Shown here piece by piece: positions 22,421 through 34,658 of a stretch of DNA of 64,000 nucleotides. The stretch comes from Imbricaverruca yamaguchii. Its lineage: Eukaryota > Arthropoda > Thecostraca > Neoverrucidae. How positions within the stretch are numbered: position 1 is the first letter of the stretch; every line of letters begins with the position of its first letter. Position numbers and translations under genes: made by a program. Location: the NCBI GenBank assembly GCA_034440575.1, contig JAOTOL010001457.1, forward strand, positions 1,055,458-1,119,457. Reading direction: 5' to 3'. The notes beneath the pieces are model-generated. The model worked only from the letters and a program-made list of their open reading frames with translations. It was not told the origin of the DNA and searched no databases.

Positions 22421-25179
22421 GCTACCGAAAACAATCAATCAAACAGAACCAAAGTATTTCCCAACAAGCTCGTTACTCGAATGCAATATTGAATGTCATC
22501 GAAGTCAGTTTTTTAGGATGCCAAGCTCACACAGCACGCGGACACCACTGTTTCAGGGGGTCATTTCCCTACATGCCCAGGAAACCCAAATGGTGACAGC
22601 TGACATCGTTCTATTTTTTTAGAGCGATTGATGGTCTGCAACCTGTGTGCAGCTGCGTCCCGACCCCTCGTTGCACCCGGTCAGTCACACATCATGTGGT
22701 CAAGCTCGCGCCGTGGCTTAATATGCAAAAAAAAACACACATCACCGTCTGTCCAGGCTTCCGGCTGAGGTCGAGGGCAGCCGTGCTAACCGCCGGTATC
22801 AATGAAGAAGAATGTCGACCTCTCCCTTCCTAGGACAATGGAACTGAACAAGGTGCTCTGGAAGTGCAACTCGCAAGGTAGGCTAGTAGCGTTTACCAAT
22901 GTTTATGAATACCCAAGTCGGCAAATGAAATATAAGCACACACGCGCCAATTGTTGTTTGCCGGCGGCATCCGTGGAGGATCGCAGTCAAAGTTCGTGGG
23001 GTAAATAATGTCTTTGATTCAATTATTTCAAGTTAATTGTCATTGGCCGATGTTAACTCTCAGCAGCATTCGTGTGGCGTAGGCGTAGGCCACACCTGCC
23101 CAATGGCGTTGTCCACCAGTGGTCGTTGGTACTAAAGCCGGCTTTGAAAACAAGCTAAAATGTGCATGGCTCTATCAACGGATAGGAAACAAGCGAGAAA
23201 CGTGACATAGATGGGTGGAACCTATCAGTGGATTTCATAAGAATAGCAGTGATATATAATTAATGCACAACAATTTGTCTGGCATGTTATATTATGTGTC
23301 TGCTGCCAGGGCTATTCAGTGGCAACCGACCTTATTTTTTAAGCAGAAAAGACGATCTGAGACAAATAAGCTGTGAGCACCCGAATATAGGTGCAAGGAA
23401 ACAAGATTTGAAAAACGTACCACTGATATTGGCTGAGCACTTTTTTGCATGTATTTATATTGGCATAGTTTCTAGCGTAGATTGCACTTGGACAACATTT
23501 AATGGATCTCCGACTCCAGTTCTGACAGGGCCGCCTATAGAGTTACTTAGCTATTTAACTAGAATAGATAGAGCAATTGGCGAGCAAGGTGCCAGACCTG
23601 GTTCTATTTTCCCCATGGAAGAACGGTTTTCCTGTACGATCACACGTGATCACACAGCGATCACAGCGATCATCATCATCACCGATCACAGCGATCACCA
23701 CGTGACCATTATCTGGAAATTTATTTCCGTTTGTGTCGGACATCCTGTCCAATGCCATCTCCTTCTTAAATATGCGATGGGATTACACCATCCGTTATTA
23801 TCGTCTTTGTATACTTCCCAGCATTGATTGCCGCATTTCGATGTCCATGATGCGCTGATTAAACAAATAATTAATATCGTTCGTATGGTATTCATTGCCG
23901 GTAGAAATGTACTGTTAATTTTTCAGCGGCATTAGAACATTGCCTTCAGCTAATTCTTATCCGTTATGCTTTTCCAAGATTCTCATCAATACCTACGCCA
24001 ATGCTTGGTATGGTGTCTTGCCAAGCACGCATAAGTAAGCACCCATTTGAAGAAGCGCACACCTCCAGTGTTCGCTACGCAGACTCCGAATCGAAACACG
24101 TGAAAAGAGTGTGCAGGTGATGGTTCAGCCAAATAGTGGTAATTAGACACTGGTGCAGGATCGCGCGATTTATTACGCGAAATTTCCCTGTGGCGACTGG
24201 AGAGACATGGAAGTGCCATGGTGCTTGCTGGCAATTTAATGTTAATTCACTGAGTGGGAGGGGCAGGGTTTAATGTTAGGGCAGGACTGCTGTTTGATTG
24301 AGGACAGTCAACTAACGCAGTCAAGTCGGAAATGCACCGACTCTTCCGCTGGAGCTGACCGTCGTCGACAGTGCAGGTCTTCGGACTGGCTGGCAGCGTC
24401 ATTCCCCAGGACGGACTCTGGTAAAATGAAGACACGGCAAGACACAGGGACCGGCGCCCGACTTCCGACTGTGGATCGCCCCAGTGGCGGGCGGGATCGA
24501 GCGCGTGCTGGCAGAGCGCAAGGCTACCCGTAGCTCCAGCTCAGAGAGGGCGAGACAGAGTAGAAGGCGGACGTGCAACTCTGCTGCTCGGCGAACACCT
24601 GGCCAGGCGAGGTGGGCGGAGAGGCGGGACGCCCGAGGGCTACACCGGACCAGTTTAGAGGAGGCTGGGTAAGTCCAGCGACGTGCGCGGTCTGGTGGCG
24701 AGCCAGCGGAGCGAGGCGCCTCTGCACGGCCATGTCCGTCAACATCCTGGCAGAGCCGAGACGGGGAGCGGTGGGACTACGGTGGGGAGCCGCGCGGGGA
24801 GGCCGAGCTGCTGGCGAGCCAGGTGCGGCGCGTGCTCCAAATGGTAACAGTCGGTGTCCGGCTCCACTGGCTGCTGGCCAGGCTGCACGTGGTAGGCGAT
24901 GGATGTGGCCAGACAAACACGCGCCAACGGCGCACCCTGGCCGAGGAGATGACGGCGCGGCAGAAGCGTCACGCCCAGCAACTCACCGGCACCCACCCGA
25001 AGTGAGACAGTGATCAGACGTGGCAGATTCGAATTGAACTGGTGACCGAAGTAATAGGGTTGATAACCTTTGCACATGAGTGAAGGTCACATAGACAAAA
25101 GGCGTGAAGAAAGCCAAGCAAATATTTTTTTGGTAGATATATGCCAATAATATGTACCGAAGAAATTAATGTAGGATGT

Positions 25180-25183
<4 letters not shown>
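22421..25183. other. no recognised gene
   Basis: No gene is recognised. The + strand frame at 23294-23827 (177 codons) has no domain and crosses a low-complexity GATCAC cluster. The part from about 24430 to 25010 is GC-rich with overlapping open frames on both strands. Confidence 0.35.
23640..23705. repeat. GATCAC cluster between two CACGTG sites
   Basis: Six or so GATCAC words, several followed by AGC, lie between CACGTG hexamers near 23644 and 23699. The arrangement is partly self-complementary. Confidence 0.6.

Positions 25184-25249
<66 letters not shown>
25184..25249. repeat. (TA)33 microsatellite
   Basis: A clean 66-bp TA dinucleotide run, followed by interrupted TATATGTA words to about 25268. 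Confidence 0.95.
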
Positions 25250-25261
<12 letters not shown>

Positions 25262-25639
25262 ATGTATATCCATATTAAATCTTGAGACAGTTTCAGTGCT
25301 ACGTCGTATTTTCATCAGAGCATCCGCGTTGCGACATGTGTTCCACACAGTCGATGATGAAATATCGCATGCCAAGCTATTAGACACTTCTGATTAGACA
25401 CAACTAAGTGACAACGCACGTATATAATATGGGTATCCATGGCAAAACTATAACTTGCCAACTCGCGTGGTAAAGTAAATGTAAAGAAAGATGCCGTGCT
25501 CAGGCGAACATGCACGGCATAATAGTAGCAAGATTGTCAACGCGGCCACAACAAATCGTTACCGTCATAGTGCATTATTTTATACTAACACATCAACCAT
25601 ATTACGTCCTGAATCATTCTTTTCTCCGATTAATTCTTC

Positions 25640-27700
25640 CTAGTTTCAAATCCGCTCCCAATATGCTAATCCACCTGTTTCCCGTTGCCGCCAATAAAAC
25701 TCATTTCCTTTACAAACGCTTCTTAGCACAACTATGCGGAAATCTTCGATCTCGTGGTCCGGTACGTTAAAGTGTTTACTCACAGGAATCTCTCCTTTTC
25801 CGTACCAAATGGACAAATATATTTTATTTCTAATTTCAATCGACTTCGGACCCAGGCAAACAATTTGTCCTGCTTCTGCCACATCACAAACATCATCACA
25901 CTTTTTCCAGAGCACGCCATGCACGACATTTGCAGATTTTCAGCCTATAGTTTCAGATTTGCAGCCTATAGTAGATCTTCCTACTTTCTATCCAAGCCCT
26001 TCAATTTCCTCACACATGACGAGGTACGTGCAACAATTCTTTCCACAATTCGGTGCCCGATTTTGAGTCACGTACATTCCCCATTGTCCTTTCCGTCTTC
26101 ATTCCCCCATCCCTTCTTTTCTTGCCATCCATCATTGTATTCGCTAGGTTTTTTGCCCTTCTGTAGGATAGCATAGAGTTGGCTGGGTAAAGTTTTGTAG
26201 GTTTTCTGGTCACTGTAAAATATGACGGTTGTTCCTCACATATCCGTTGGACGTCGGGAAGATATTTTGAAAACAAATAATGATCACTGGGACCCTCTTA
26301 GCGGCAGATTTACGTTGACCTCTTTTCACTAGCAATGAGTGTTTACCAGCGTGTTTGGCCTTGAGCCCATCGTTTACTCTGAGCGGGCACACCTTTGTAA
26401 TGGGTGGTCTCTTATTATGTTTTCATTTTTGGCGTACAAGTTGTGCGTGCTGCATATCCGTGTGGCCAGGGTTACCAGCCTCAGTGGGTTGCTGTCCTTC
26501 GCTTATTTCGGGTTGTCCGAATCGTACCGCAAGCATGCATTTTATCCTTGGGTTTTGAGAACACTTCGGTTGAAAATTTACCGCTGTGTAGGCCAATGCG
26601 GACATCCAGAAAATCAACGCTTTTACCAGAGTACCTCAAATCCACTGTGACCTTTCGGGTGAATGGTGTTGTTTAGTTGACGGGAGCCGTTGTGAGTGAT
26701 CTACGTCTCCGGCAAGGGCACGAACTATGTCCGGGAAGAACGTATAACAAATGAATGTTTGGCCCGTGCGGTGGCCAATAAAGCTGTTTCCCAGCTGCTC
26801 GTATACGTGCAAGCGTAACTTTTCCCTAGACACAATCTTATTACGGTTCCGTTCGTCTGGATGTAGTGTGTTGCTTTTTCTAGCCTGAAATTGTTGCTTT
26901 CAAGAACCAATTGTGTCATGTGAATGAGGTCTTCTTTTGGAATAGCCTGGTATTTGCTGTTTAGGGCAACCCGGCAGGCTTGGAGGCTCTCTAGCTTTCG
27001 TATGCTTGGGTACATTTTTATACTACACCCATGCAGAACATTTGAATGCTGTGCTTTGCTGACTGATTTGCAAGAAGCTTTCTTGGTGTCGCAATTTCGT
27101 AAGAAAATCCGTTGTGTCAGTGATTTAAGTCGGTTTTGATTTCACGTACCCTTAAGCAAGCTTTTTGGTACTTCCGCGATCTTTTTCGGTTGCGTGGTTT
27201 CTGCTAATCACCATAGTTATTGGCGAATGACCCGGTTTGTGTGCCTTTAAGTTTCCCGGTATCTATCCCGGATTTGTACTTGTTAGCAACATATACCCCC
27301 GCGAGTTCTTGCCTATATTGCACAGGTTATATACCAAATTTCTGACCTTTTCCTGCATCGAAAGAGTGCGGTCTGAATTTGTAGGCCAGTATATTGTATT
27401 ATCTTCCAGTCCTTTGCGTGAATTGTTGCGGAAATACTCGGCATCCATCATCACCACTACAGAGCTTTGTCCGCCGGTCTTATCACTATGGAACCGCCTG
27501 CCACGAGTTGATCTATGGCTTTCACTTCCACTGGCTTCAGGTTGCTTTGCCACTTCCTTTTTATGCCACTTATGACCTCCCTCGAAACTTTCTCCAATAC
27601 ATATCCAGGCAGGGGTCAAGACGACGCTGAGGAACCCATGAGCACTCTATGTGAACATAGAGAGCACTCTGTGTGTCGGCCTATTACCCCGATAGGCGCG
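25640..27700 (-). pseudogene. decayed Penelope-like element (RT and GIY-YIG region)
   Basis: Read on the reverse strand, pieces appear in the order expected of a Penelope-like retroelement. At about 27580-27480 comes IKRKWQSNLKPVEVKAIDQL then SIVIRPAD and VVVMMDAEY. At about 26990-26850 comes ACRVALNSKYQ, EDLIHMTQLVLESNNF and HYIQTNGT (the RT 'NNF...YxQxxGTAMG' region). Then about 26620-26450 includes CLRYDSDNPK, 26290-26130 includes FPTSNG and YRRAKNL, and 25870-25700 includes PVSKHFNVPDHEIEDFRIVV. That last segment fits the C-terminal side of the GIY-YIG endonuclease. Frames change repeatedly and the expected catalytic YxDD box reads as FFPDI, so this copy is inactive. The segment order is the main evidence; no alignment was run. 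Confidence 0.7.
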
Positions 27701-27717
27701 CTATATCACCTTTGCTG

Positions 27718-27748
27718 TCGATGCGCCCCTAAGCTACAATACAATACC
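27718..27748 (+). other. possible LINE 3' terminal box
   Basis: TCGATGCGCCCCTAAGCTAC followed by AATACAATACC resembles the end of the I-type LINE at 9922-9945 and the sequence at 16021-16050. It may be the last bases of a severely truncated LINE on the + strand. Confidence 0.4.
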
Positions 27749-28865
27749 GAGTGGGGAGACCTGGACTGTATGGTAACCAGTACGACAGCAATATAACCAT
27801 ATTATTATGACTATTATATGACATACCATCTTGAGTAGACATAACACAAATACATGACAATTTCGTGGCTGTCACCGACGATGTGTATGAACCACCGAAA
27901 GGTCGTCTAGTTTAATACATTTATTTTCGCAGTTTAGATCATTAAACGTGAATTATCATGTATATATCCATTCTACCAGACCAGGCACTGTCCGTGTAAC
28001 CCATTCATGAAAAACACCCGGAATCCACTTCCGACGCGGCATGTGGACTAGCTGTATGGCAGCTTCTCAGTGGGCGCCCCGACACACTACGCATTGCAAT
28101 GAGTGCTTTGTAGAACACTGACATTGGCACTTGAACTGACTTGTGTTCTGTGTGCGCAAAGGTCGCGCGGTCCGACTTACCAGAGAGCGCCCGTGTCGAG
28201 ACTGTGAAAATCGGCCCAAGGTCTCCGTCAGCGTACACAAGAGCCGTTCGCTGTGAGCTGGGCCAGATGGACGTCGGGTCTCGTCAGCACGAGCGGACCT
28301 CACGGAGCGTGCACGTCTCTGTTGACGGAAACAGGTGCTGCCGAGAGCAAGCGTGGTGCAACGCGCGTCGGAAGCTAGTGAAAGCTGTAGCGTCTCACTG
28401 AACGACAGAAGGCCGCACTATGAAAGCCGTACGGTCCAGGTGCAGGTAGCATACAGTCGTATCGCATCATTGGTGTGCATTGTGCATCCTTGCACTTCGC
28501 CATATTGTCGAGCAAGGTGAAATACGATTAGCTCATGGAACGTGTGACGTGCGGATGTTCTGGGACGTTGCTGTGTGCGAACTGGTAACGGTGAGTCATG
28601 TACAACTGCATTGACATGCCATGATGAATATGCAGAGGCCGGCAAGTTCCGCTGAGATTCACTGACCTCTGACGGGCGACGATGAATGCTTAATAGAGCA
28701 GAGGAACACCGAAGGTCTCAGCACACATTACAGGGCCGGCAGATGGCAGTCGAGTGTGGCGAGTTCGCGGCGCGGTAGCGGCGCCTGTCGAGCTCGTGAT
28801 CCTAGAGGGGCTGTTCGGGGTGCTCGCCATGGTCGCGGGCGCCTCCCATATCTGGGTCGCGTCAC
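27749..28865. other. no recognised gene
   Basis: No gene is recognised. The part from about 28140 to 28420 is moderately GC-rich with open frames on both strands. Confidence 0.4.
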
Positions 28866-29430
28866 CGCCAGATGCCCGACACCGCCCAGACTCTGGGAAG
28901 TCCGGGGCCCCTGCCAGTCGTCACGGGTCATACCACTCGCCGCCCACATTATGTATACCGGCCAGACTCCGAGACTTCCTGGGCCCCTGTCAGTCGTCAC
29001 GGGTCATACCACTCGCCGCCCACATTATGTATACCGGCCAGACTCCGAGACTTCCTGGGCCCCTGTCAGTCGTCACGGGTCATACCACTCGCCGCCCACG
29101 TTATGTATACCGGCCAGACTCCGGGACGTCCTGGGCCCCTGCCAGTCGTCACGGGTCATACCACTCGCCGCCCACGTTATGTATACCGGCCAGACTCCGG
29201 GACGTCATGGGCCCCGCACCAGTCGTCACGGGTCATACCACTCGGCGCCCATGTTATGTACACCGGCCAGACTCCGGGACGTCCTGGGCCCCTGCCAGTC
29301 GTCACGGGTCACACCACTCGCCGCCCATGTTATGTATACCGGCCAGACTCCGGGACGTCCTGGGCCCCGCACCAGTCATCACTGATCAAACCGCTTGCCG
29401 TCCGCGCTATGTGTGCCGGCAACCAGCGCG
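28866..29430 (+). repeat. 76-bp tandem repeat, about seven copies
   Basis: GTCGTCACGGGTCATACCAC recurs at 28917, 28993, 29069, 29145, 29222 and 29298, with a worn copy at 29375, so the period is 76-77 bp. Each unit carries GTATACCGGCCAGACTC and a GGGCCCC site. Since 76 is not a multiple of 3, open frames rotate through the array. Confidence 0.95.
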
Positions 29431-30769
29431 TCCTGTACGGCTAAGCTGTTCACTGTAGTGGATGATCCCACCTAATGCCCGCCGTGATCACAGTTGGATT
29501 CGCGTTGGGCATCGTGATCGCCGAATTCTGAGTTTCTGAACGATGTCTGTACCAAATTATGAATTTGATAGGGTGGTTAGCAAATTTTTTAATTTGTCAG
29601 CATGTTGACAACTTAATTTTCTATCCGCATCATTACACCATACATGGCACACCAAATTATGACAAGCTCCAATGTTAACTGCACGCAGCCGATGGAATCA
29701 TACCTATCCTAAAGTAGGTATGTTTGGTATCGAAGTATCGTACAGTGAAGAAGACCATGGCTTGAAATTAATCAACAGACCTGATCACGACCTTGTGCTT
29801 TCACATCATAAAATGGATGGTTCTTCACAACACCTCCTTCATTTGCTGCAATGATGGCAATAAATAGCCGGCGCAATAACCTGACGCAAAGTGTACATCG
29901 ACGGAACACTTGCAGAACTTAATGACGTTCATAATTCGCGTTGCATTTCAAATGGAAATATTTGTTTGCATATAAAATTGGATTGAGACAGAGAGGCGTG
30001 AGTTCGACCAAGATGGTGTCCAGTTGACCAGAGAACGGTAATTGTAGGATAATTATTGTATCGGAATTATGTGGTGATTTTCCTTGATATTTTTTTCCGG
30101 TCGTCCTACTGCCTGCGTAGCAATTAATTGTGCACGGGGTTGCATACATACTGACACTGAGGATTTCAAAAGAATCGGATCACATCCATCAGTGCATGCA
30201 CTCTACACATTAACTCCGGCAGGGTGAGATGGTTGCGGTGATGTTAGGCTCGCGAATCCATTTGTTCCATGCAGTGCCCACATGACAGACAGGCATATGT
30301 TAAATTTGAACAATATTCCGGAGAATCGATCTCGTCATCCCAGTGTTGGCGCAGCCCATGACTGCGTACCGACAGAGGTGAACCGGCAAAGTTGGCACTT
30401 ACTCATCTAGCTCAAAAGACCACGAGACAAAGGCCACGAGACATGACCTGATCTCTCCCGGCCTGCTCAGCGTAGCTCCTCAACGTGTTCTCCATTGCGC
30501 AGAGCGTGATTATCCCAAGTGTGTACTGTGGTTTCTGTGATATCGAATATCGTACGATGGGGAGCCGTCACACTGGCTGTTTTCCATACCAAAAAGCGTC
30601 CATAATGCCGATCATCTCAGACGTGCGGTGCAGCTTCGACCGTCGGGGACATCGGTCAACGCCCGAAGTGTCAATTCCCCCGAAACCAAACATGATCGGC
30701 GCACTTCGAGTCAGAATATCTTCCGCGTTTTGCGAATCGAGAGAGACGCGCGAACACCAGTGGATGCGA
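29431..30769. other. no recognised gene
   Basis: Nothing is recognised. A small hairpin, CATACCTA/TAGGTATG with an 8-nt loop, lies near 29699-29722. Confidence 0.4.
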
Positions 30770-30925
30770 TACAGCGCTGTGACTCACCATTGCGACATAT
30801 CATTGCGACACACTGGTTGCTGCGGCACAACACTGCGACACGCCGATGACTGCGACACAGTGCTGCGACACAACACTGACCGCGACACATCACTGTGACA
30901 CACAGGTGGCTGCGGCACGGCACTG
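30770..30925 (+). repeat. GCGACACA-type short repeats
   Basis: The word TGCGACACA or CCGACACA recurs about nine times at 15-20-bp spacing, just before the large 46-bp array. Confidence 0.7.
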
Positions 30926-30998
30926 CGTTCGCCCTGTCGAAGCCATCCGACACCCGCTTGCGGGCGAAGGACGCGGCTCGCTCCGCGAGGCGGGCCGC

Positions 30999-32012
30999 GG
31001 CCGGCCGTGTATGTACATCAGGTCGACTTCTGCGGCGGGCTGCGGCCGGCAGTGTATGTACATCAGGTCGACTTCTGCGGCGGGCTGCGGCCGGCAGTGT
31101 ATGTACACCAGGTCGACTTCTGGCGGCGGGCCGCGGCCAGCCGTGTATGTACACCAGGTCGACTTCTGCGGCGGGCCATGGCAGGCCGTGTATGTACACC
31201 AGGTCGACTTCTGCCGGCGGGCCGCGACAGGCCGTGTATGTACACCAGGTCGACTTCTGCGGCGGGCCGCGGCCGGCCGTGTATGTACACCAGGTCGACT
31301 TCTGCCGGCGGGCCGCGGCCAGCCGTGTATGTACACCAGGTCGACTTCTGCGGCGGGCCGCAGCCGGCCGTGTATGTACACCAGGTCGACTTCTGCGGCG
31401 GGCCGCAGCCGGCCGTGTATGTACACCAGGACGACTTCTGCCGGCGGGCCGCGGCCGGCCGTGTATGTACACCAGGTCGACTTCTGGCGGCGGGCCGCGG
31501 CCAGCCGTGTATGTACACCAGGTCGACTTCTGGCGGCGGGCCGCGGCAGGCCGTGTACGTACACCAGGTCGACTTCTGGCGGCGGGCCGCGGCAGGCCGT
31601 GTACGTACACCAGGTAGACTTCTGCCGACGGGTCGCGGCCGGCCGTGTATGTACATCAGGTCGACTTCTGCAGCGGGCCGCGGCCAGCCGTGTATGTACA
31701 CCAGGTCGACTTCTGCCGGCGGGCCGCAGCCGGCCGTGTATGTACATCAGGTCGACTTCTGGCGGCGGGCCGCGGCCGGCCGTGTATGTACACCAGGTCG
31801 ACTTCTGCCGGCGGGCCGCGGCCGGCCGTGTATGTACATCAGGTCGACCTCTGCCGGCAGGCCGCGGCAGGCCGTGTATGTACATCAGGTCGACTTCTGC
31901 CGGCGGGCCATGGCAGGCCGTGTATGTACACCAGGTCGACTTCTGGCGGCGGGCCGCGGCAGGCCGTGTATGTACACCAGGTCGACTTCTGGCGGCGGGC
32001 CGCGGCGCGGTT
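30999..32012 (+). repeat. 45-47-bp minisatellite, 22 copies
   Basis: Twenty-two copies counted by the GTCGACTTCT word or close variants, average period 45.7 bp. Each unit has GCCGTGTATGTACACCAGG, then GTCGAC, then a GCGGCGGGCCGCGGC block that varies by 1-2 bp. Both strands stay open for over 400 codons through it. The open frames, with peptides such as VYVHQVDFC and RSRPGVHTRPAA, are by-products. Confidence 0.95.
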
Positions 32013-34409
32013 CGCTGCGGCGGGCGCCGCCGGGTGTGTCCGGCTCGAGTGGGCCCGGCATCGCACACACCGCTGGATGAGCGCGCGCGACGCAGAACAA
32101 GGCGCCACTGATGAGGTTTCATTGTGATAAAAAGCCAGGCGCCGAGATTAGCGCCGGCACGCCGCGACCTGCAGCCGGGCGTGGCGGCAGGCCTGCGCCG
32201 GGCTGGTCCGCTGGGGTACGACTCTGGGGAGGGGGACGACTCTGGGAAGCGTCCTCACCGGGCTGAGGGTGTCGGGAAGGTCGCCGGCTCTGGCGGGGCC
32301 TCTCGCAGCATTGCGCTGGCCCAGGAGGCCGACCGCCGGCGGCATCCGCCGCCGGACCTGATCTGGGAGGAAGGCCGCTGCGTGATCTGGGAGGCCACTC
32401 TCCGGCAAACCTCGCCGAACGGACGTTACCGGCAAGAGCGGGTGGTACGGAAAAACCGTAGTGAACGTTTAGCCGGGCCAAGGCAATGCGAGTTCGAGCA
32501 AAGCATGTGCGACTACCGTCCGTCCCCCCCCCGCGAGCGCGCCGCAGGGCATCTAGCCGTCACGTTACCCTGAATTACGACCGCTCCCGAGCGTCCATTT
32601 CACGCGACACTCGCGACTTGGACCTGTGCGTTCACTTAGGGAGACTGAGTGCACTTAACTGCGCTCGACCGCGCACCAGGTCATGGCGGCTGGTTCCGGT
32701 GGTGCCGCCCTCTTTATAGAGACGGTGTCGACATTTTCCCCGGGCATAAACACGTCTAATGTGCTTTGCCCCGGCGATTTATAATTCATTTGTCGAGCCT
32801 GCGAACCATTACGCGTGAGGCTCCCCCAGCTAGGCGCAGCACAGTGCCTGCAAAGACTGATTCCATAATCGCGAAGTCAGACACTCGCATTATTCCGATC
32901 GGACTTGAAGAGTCGTTTCAGCTAAATCTTGCCACTTCAGTGCGGGAGCTGCACCGTCAACAGTTGATGAAGTGCTCGCAATAAGGCTGCAATAAAGCGG
33001 ACTAGCACTAGCACGTAATCGGCATGCAGGCAACCGTTATCTGGGAGGCTTGCGGCGGGTCCACGTGTCGCTTGAATTGCACGTGGACGCACAATAATGG
33101 TGACGCTTGCACCTCACAGGAGATCGTGTGTTATATAGGCGGCGGAACGGCGGGCGGTCGGTCGGGGGGGGGTCTGGCACTGTGCCAGGTGTTAATTCAT
33201 ATCCGAATTGAACATTGACCCCATGTCGTTGACCGGGAAGAGTCGACACAAAAACTGCCCAGAGCCCTCCTCAAATTCGGACGTTCCGCCAGCTATGGCA
33301 TCTCACCAGGGGCCGAGACTCACCTGTATCACAGGACACAACAGGTCATCCTCCACGGCGACTCAGCGGCAAACCCTGGACCGGTGGGTCGGACGGCCGG
33401 ACGACGCCCGCGGCAACCACACGGTGCACAGTAACGGCGGCGACACTGGCCTCTGCCCGCCGGCGGGCTAGCCGGCTCCGCCGCACCGCCGCCAGCGCCT
33501 CTGGCGGCCGTGCGCGCAACTAGCACAAACCGTGGTGCAGCGTGTCAGCCAGTATGACCCGCGTGTTATGGCTCGACTGCGATAGTGTCACGACGGGTCG
33601 GACACGTGTGCGCGTCGCTCGGCGACGGCGAGGATAGCGGTGCAGGTCCCAGGAGCTTCCCCTGTCACCGGCAGCGGCTGACCCCGCCTTCGCGAGCACA
33701 TGCAGTCGGCGCCGCTCCCGCAGTTCACTATACCGGGCACAAAGCACGTGCAGTGAAGTCACGGGCGCCGCATGTGTAGGCTGCGGAAGTATGGCTGGTA
33801 TTGCTTCCGAGTACGACTTGATTGTGATCCCGTGAATGTCGTTAAGGGCATAGCAAAGCTGACATCCCTCCTTACCGAGTGTATGGATGCTAACTCTAGC
33901 CCAAGCTTTCGGAACACTTGCAGGTAGGAAGAAGATTGTTCTCTATTAGTATAGATCAATGTGTCGACAAACGGGAGCTATCCACCTGTAATGCCACTAT
34001 GCGAATGCGATTTAATTTCGCACTGATCGACGAGAACAAATGGCTATTTTTGCACTCACAGCAAGCAGAAATATTCACTTCTTGTACTCTCATGTCACCG
34101 CACATGCTTAATCGCCAAATAATTCAAGTCTGAACCAAGTGTGGAGGATTAGCAGAGTTAGAAGGTCAGTTAATCCCCTGTTAATGTTATTGCCAGTCAA
34201 GACTGTCTTTTTTACTAACAATTCTGTGTTGGCACATGAGAGGGGCAGGGGGCCAAACGAACCTTCGAAGACATATTTTTCATGTCAACCACACAACATT
34301 TTTACTGTATCAAACTTCAATTTATTCTAGCGTTATATGAGTATTCTTAACTAAAATTCCATCCAAAAACCATTCGCTACTTCGTGGTTTTCTAAAAGCT
34401 TTTTTTATA
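32013..34409. other. GC-rich stretch, no recognised gene
   Basis: From 32013 to about 32720, and again at about 33130-33770, the sequence is GC- and CpG-rich. Open frames (up to 149 codons) overlap on both strands and match nothing. The rest up to 34409 is AT-richer and empty. Confidence 0.4.
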
Positions 34410-34598
34410 GTTTATGGTTATGATGGTGGTTATTGGCTTTACGACACGTCGACCGTTGATTCATGTAGCGTCGCCCAATATCTCACGCCGATTGGTTGCA
34501 GGCGAAGAGGAACGACAAGTGAGACTCGAACCCGCAATCTTTCGATTGTGAGACGGACAACTTACACCTAGACAACCTTCCTTTTGTTTATGGTTATG
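34410..34598 (-). mobile_element. complete small tRNA-like SINE with 13-bp target-site duplication
   Basis: GTTTATGGTTATG occurs at 34410-34422 and identically at 34586-34598, enclosing 163 bp. On the reverse strand the insert opens with GGAAGGTTGTCTAGGTG and has GCGGGTTCGAGTCTCAC, a good RNA polymerase III B box, then a ~75-bp unrelated body ending in TAAAGCCAATAACCACCAT. That is the layout of a SINE: tRNA-like head, body and short A-rich tail. The first promoter box is less clear than the second. A related copy lies at about 46325-46495. Confidence 0.8.
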
Positions 34599-34658
34599 TT
34601 ATGGTTACTTTATTGTTTCGAATTTCTCTCTTTGGTTTCCAAGTCACTAATATTGTCC

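Noticed and set aside
23294..23827. 177-codon frame as a host gene
   Set aside because: No domain, no recognisable splice context, and it crosses a low-complexity GATCAC cluster.
30846..32127. Open frames of more than 400 codons on both strands
   Set aside because: They lie in the 46-bp array, whose units have no stops in any frame; both strands being open argues against coding.
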